Assembly (NCBI GenBank): GCA_002490705.1
Contig: DKUO01000014.1
Span: forward strand, 56,216 to 120,215
Length of the DNA stretch: 64,000 nucleotides
Source: Lachnospiraceae bacterium UBA7202
GTDB lineage: Bacteria > Bacillota > Clostridia > Lachnospirales > Lachnospiraceae
Direction: 5' to 3'
Shown: piece after piece, positions 61,347 to 64,000 of the stretch
Position numbering within the stretch: the stretch's first letter is position 1
Layout of the letters: the number at the start of each line of letters is the position of its first letter
Made by a program: the position numbers and the translations under genes
Notes under the pieces: generated by a model
The model's input: the letters and a program-made list of their open reading frames with translations, nothing else
Database searches by the model: none
Told to the model about the DNA's origin: nothing

Positions 61347-62399
61347 ATGGATAAGACATTTCGGAAAAGCATAATTTCATATTACATGGGGACTGCCAAA
61401 AGACATAAATGGATGAAGTATCCTTGTTTGGCGGCAATGGCAGTGTCTCTTCTCTTTTATTATATCGGGAGACATTTTGCAACCAACGGGAAACGCTATG
61501 CCAGTATGGTGTTTGTATTGGTTTTCTCTGTGAGCAGCTGTAGTTTTTCCTTCGCCGTGTTTGCAGAACGTACCGGATTTGCGGGCGCACAGGAGACTTA
61601 CAGTGCGGTTGTTGAGACTTCGGACGTTTCTCTGGCAGAGGTCGATCCGGTTACGATGTCTGATGCGGTGATTTTGGAGGAAGATGCGAGTGCGGCGGAA
61701 CAGGAGGGAGAAGGAGTAGAGACCTACACCTTGGATGATCTCTTAGAGAGCCACGATCATCAGGGAATCGGGGAACATGCGGACTACGCGAATAAGGAGC
61801 CGGTGGTGAGTGTGGATGAGTTGACGTTTGATTCTTCCGATTGGAGACTTACGCTGATCAATAAACAGCATCCGATTCCGGATGAGTATGACTTTAAGCT
61901 GGGAACCTTTACTCCGGGAATGCGATGCGATGAACGCGTGATCGAAGATCTGCTTCTTATGATGCAGGCAGCCAAGGCGGACGGAGTAAATCTTGTAGTC
62001 AGGTCTCCCTACCGGACTTCCGATCATCAGGAAGATAATTTCAATGACAGAATCAAATCCTATATGAAGCAGGGGTTGTCTTATATGGAAGCGTACAAGG
62101 CCACCTCCAGAGTGATTACGGTTCCGGGATGCAGCGAACATGAAGTGGGCCTTGCGCTGGATATTACATCGGATTCCTATTGTAAGCTGGAGCAGGGATT
62201 TGCCGATACGGAGGGGGGCAAGTGGCTGGCTGAGCACAGCAGTGAATTTGGCTTTGTCCTGCGTTACCCGGAGGGGAAGGAGTACATTACGAGCATTGAG
62301 TACGAGCCTTGGCATTTTCGTTATGTGGGCAGGGAAGCGGCGGCTGTCATGAAAGAAGAGAATCTCTGTCTGGAAGAGTTTTGGGATAAATATCTGTAG
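61347..62399 (+). CDS. VanY-type D-alanyl-D-alanine carboxypeptidase
   Basis: A 350-residue protein. An N-terminal region with two hydrophobic segments (about 25-43 and 52-74) anchors or exports it; an acidic linker follows. The peptidase M15B domain is at about 165-350: VVRSPYRTSDHQ, then the zinc motif SEHEVGLALDI and the final zinc histidine in EPWHFRYVG. These enzymes trim the terminal D-alanine of peptidoglycan stem peptides. No van resistance genes are present, so wall maturation is the likely role. The ribosome binding site (GGGG before ATG 61347) is modest. Confidence 0.9.
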   Translation: MDKTFRKSIISYYMGTAKRHKWMKYPCLAAMAVSLLFYYIGRHFATNGKRYASMVFVLVFSVSSCSFSFAVFAERTGFAGAQETYSAVVETSDVSLAEVDPVTMSDAVILEEDASAAEQEGEGVETYTLDDLLESHDHQGIGEHADYANKEPVVSVDELTFDSSDWRLTLINKQHPIPDEYDFKLGTFTPGMRCDERVIEDLLLMMQAAKADGVNLVVRSPYRTSDHQEDNFNDRIKSYMKQGLSYMEAYKATSRVITVPGCSEHEVGLALDITSDSYCKLEQGFADTEGGKWLAEHSSEFGFVLRYPEGKEYITSIEYEPWHFRYVGREAAAVMKEENLCLEEFWDKYL

Positions 62400-62424
62400 T
62401 TATCGTATTTGGAAAGAGGACATT

Positions 62425-63561
62425 ATGTATCAGGTTTTGAAAAGAGAAGGCAGGGCTAAGCGCGCCGTGTTTACCACCGTACACGGCACGATACAGACCC
62501 CTGTCTTTATGAATGTAGGGACGGTGGCGGCCATCAAAGGTGCTGTATCTACGGAAGATCTGGAAGGAATCGGAACGCAGGTGGAATTGTCCAATACCTA
62601 TCATCTGCATGTGCGGCCGGGCGATCAGGTGGTAAAGCAGCTGGGCGGTTTACACAAATTTATGTCATGGGACAAGCCGATTCTGACAGACTCCGGCGGA
62701 TTTCAGGTGTTTTCGCTGGCAGGGCTTCGCAGGATCAAGGAGGAGGGGGTGTATTTTCACTCCCATATAGACGGGCGGAAAATATTTATGGGGCCGGAAG
62801 AAAGTATGCAGATTCAGTCCAATTTAGCTTCCACCATCGCCATGGCCTTTGACGAATGCCCGCCGAGCACTGCGGAGAGAGCGTATGTGGAGGCCTCTGT
62901 GGCCCGCACAAGCAGATGGCTTGTCCGCTGTAAACAGGAAATGGCGCGGCTGAACGGGTTGGAAGAGACCATAAATAAAGAGCAACTGTTATTCGGGATC
63001 AATCAGGGGGCGGTTTTTGACGATATCCGTATTGACCACGCAAAGCGGATTTCAGAGCTTTCCTGTGACGGATATGCGCTGGGGGGCCTTGCGGTGGGAG
63101 AGAGCCATGAACAGATGTATCATGTGATTGAGGAGACGATTCCGTATCTGCCGGTTGATAAACCTACTTATTTGATGGGAGTAGGGACACCGGCGAATAT
63201 TTTGGAGGCAGTGGAGCGGGGCGTTGATTTTTTTGACTGCGTGTATCCGTCCAGAAACGGGCGGCACGGCCATCTTTATACCAACCACGGAAAAATCAAC
63301 CTTTTTAACGCAAAGTATGAGCTGGATGGGCGGCCCATTGAGGAAGGGTGTCAGTGTCCCGCGTGCAGGAGGTATTCCCGCGCCTATATCAGACATCTGT
63401 TGAAAGCAAAGGAGATGCTGGGAATGCGTCTGTGCGTCTTGCATAACCTTTACTTCTATAATAAGATGATGGAGGAGATCAGGGACGCGCTGGATGAAGA
63501 ACGGTTTGCTTCCTATAAGAAACAGAAGCTTGATGGAATGCAAAATGGGATGAACGACTGA
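62425..63561 (+). CDS. tgt: tRNA-guanine transglycosylase
   Basis: A 378-residue enzyme that replaces guanine 34 in tRNAs with GUN anticodons by the queuosine precursor preQ1. The catalytic aspartate lies in LTDSGGFQVFSLAGLRRIKEEGVYFHSHIDG. The second half has GGLAVGESHEQMY, the nucleophile region RGVDFFDCVYPSRNGRHG and the zinc site CQCPACRRYSRAYIRHL with the distant histidine in CVLHNLYF. It lies upstream of yajC, the usual tgt-yajC-secDF order. Confidence 0.97.
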   Translation: MYQVLKREGRAKRAVFTTVHGTIQTPVFMNVGTVAAIKGAVSTEDLEGIGTQVELSNTYHLHVRPGDQVVKQLGGLHKFMSWDKPILTDSGGFQVFSLAGLRRIKEEGVYFHSHIDGRKIFMGPEESMQIQSNLASTIAMAFDECPPSTAERAYVEASVARTSRWLVRCKQEMARLNGLEETINKEQLLFGINQGAVFDDIRIDHAKRISELSCDGYALGGLAVGESHEQMYHVIEETIPYLPVDKPTYLMGVGTPANILEAVERGVDFFDCVYPSRNGRHGHLYTNHGKINLFNAKYELDGRPIEEGCQCPACRRYSRAYIRHLLKAKEMLGMRLCVLHNLYFYNKMMEEIRDALDEERFASYKKQKLDGMQNGMND

Positions 63562-63578
63562 AAATTTTGGGAAGGGGC

Positions 63579-63607
63579 TTGTTTTTCCTGCCTTTTTTGT
63601 GTATGAT
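63579..63607 (+). promoter_or_regulatory. Promoter of yajC
   Basis: TTGTTT, 17 bp and TATGAT, 45 bp upstream of yajC, with GGAGG before the start codon. Confidence 0.5.
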
Positions 63608-63651
63608 AGGCATTAGTGTTCTATTGAATTAAGGATAATGGAGGAAATAAA

Positions 63652-63966
63652 ATGGGATTATTGTTAACGGCTGATGCGGCGGCTGCTACGGGCGGCGGAT
63701 TGATTATGGTTATTTATATTGTCATTATTGTGGCGTTCATGTATTTTATTATGATTCGGCCCCAGAAGAAAGAGCAGAAGCGGATGGCGGCGATGCTGGC
63801 AGAGATGGCTGTCGGTGACTGTGTATTGACCAGCAGCGGCTTCTACGGAATTGTGATTGATATCACTGACGACACGGTTATTGTTGAGTTTGGCAGCAAC
63901 AAAAACTGCCGTATCCCTATGCAGAAGTCGGCGATTGCCCAGATTGAGAAGGCGGAAACAGAATAA
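63652..63966 (+). CDS. yajC: Preprotein translocase subunit YajC
   Basis: A 104-residue protein with one membrane span (about 15-38) and the YajC pattern MYFIMIRPQKKEQKRMAAMLAEMAVGDCVLTSSGFYGIVIDITDDTVIVEFG. It associates with SecDF-SecYEG in protein export. The remaining 34 bases of the window carry no identifiable feature; secD would be expected beyond the edge. Confidence 0.95.
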   Translation: MGLLLTADAAAATGGGLIMVIYIVIIVAFMYFIMIRPQKKEQKRMAAMLAEMAVGDCVLTSSGFYGIVIDITDDTVIVEFGSNKNCRIPMQKSAIAQIEKAETE

Positions 63967-64000
63967 AGAAACCTTCTATAGATAATATGAAGTGACCCCA

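Noticed and set aside
61347..62399. VanY-type gene as part of a vancomycin-resistance cluster
   Set aside because: No vanH, vanA/B, vanX or linked vanRS is present; the two-component system of the window is 24 kb away and the gene looks like a housekeeping carboxypeptidase.

Overview
This window is a 64 kb chromosomal stretch of a Firmicutes bacterium, most likely a member of the Lachnospiraceae (Clostridia). The evidence is gene order and gene type: rnc-smc-ftsY, ylxM-ffh-rpsP-khpA-rimM-trmD, and rplS-lepB-rbgA-lepB-rnhB-ylqG-ylqH-yraN are in the usual Firmicutes arrangement. The promoters are of the TTGACA/TATAAT type, ribosome binding sites are strong AGGAGG variants, and ferredoxin-dependent anaerobic metabolism is present. 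I see no rRNA, tRNA, CRISPR array, prophage or insertion sequence.

Layout. 1-5.2 kb: an MFS transporter divergent from an AraC regulator, then a two-domain hemerythrin divergent from a chemoreceptor. 5.2-14 kb: yceD-rpmF, plsX-acpP, rnc-smc-ftsY and an ACT-containing threonine dehydratase. 14-20 kb: a YitT protein, a membrane-anchored GH25 lysozyme, a DUF1905-like/C39-like cysteine protease fusion, a PocR-type sensor, a TSUP transporter and an unidentified membrane protein. 20-24.5 kb: a hicAB toxin-antitoxin module flanked by an exact 20-bp direct repeat, then the SRP/ribosome operon ylxM to trmD. 24.5-26.7 kb: an accessory island (secreted protein and a DUF4258/YgiT-type toxin-antitoxin pair) between trmD and rplS, which are normally adjacent. 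26.7-33.5 kb: rplS, two signal peptidases around rbgA, rnhB, orphan flagellar-export-like genes, yraN and pgeF. 33.6-38.4 kb: a two-component system and a PRPP synthetase. 38.6-41.6 kb: der-plsY-gpsA. 41.6-46.5 kb: a MerR regulator, an SNF-type transporter, metF and a MoxR/VWA pair.

46.6-54.5 kb is the most striking metabolic locus. One promoter, with an inverted repeat between its -35 and -10 boxes, precedes a PaaI-like thioesterase, an acyl-CoA synthetase, a sodium:solute symporter, indolepyruvate:ferredoxin oxidoreductase (iorAB), a phenylacetate-CoA ligase and a tandem-ACT protein. Together they look like a module that turns arylpyruvates from aromatic amino acids into aryl-acetyl-CoA or arylacetates. 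A T-box-regulated tyrS follows directly. The window ends with a DRE-TIM aldolase-like protein, a second GH25 protein with SH3-like repeats, a DUF3737 beta-helix protein, aroC, a VanY-type carboxypeptidase, tgt and yajC.

Start codons were moved from the longest open frame wherever a ribosome binding site or a promoter inside the frame argued for a later start. All functional calls come from reading motifs and gene order; no database search was run.
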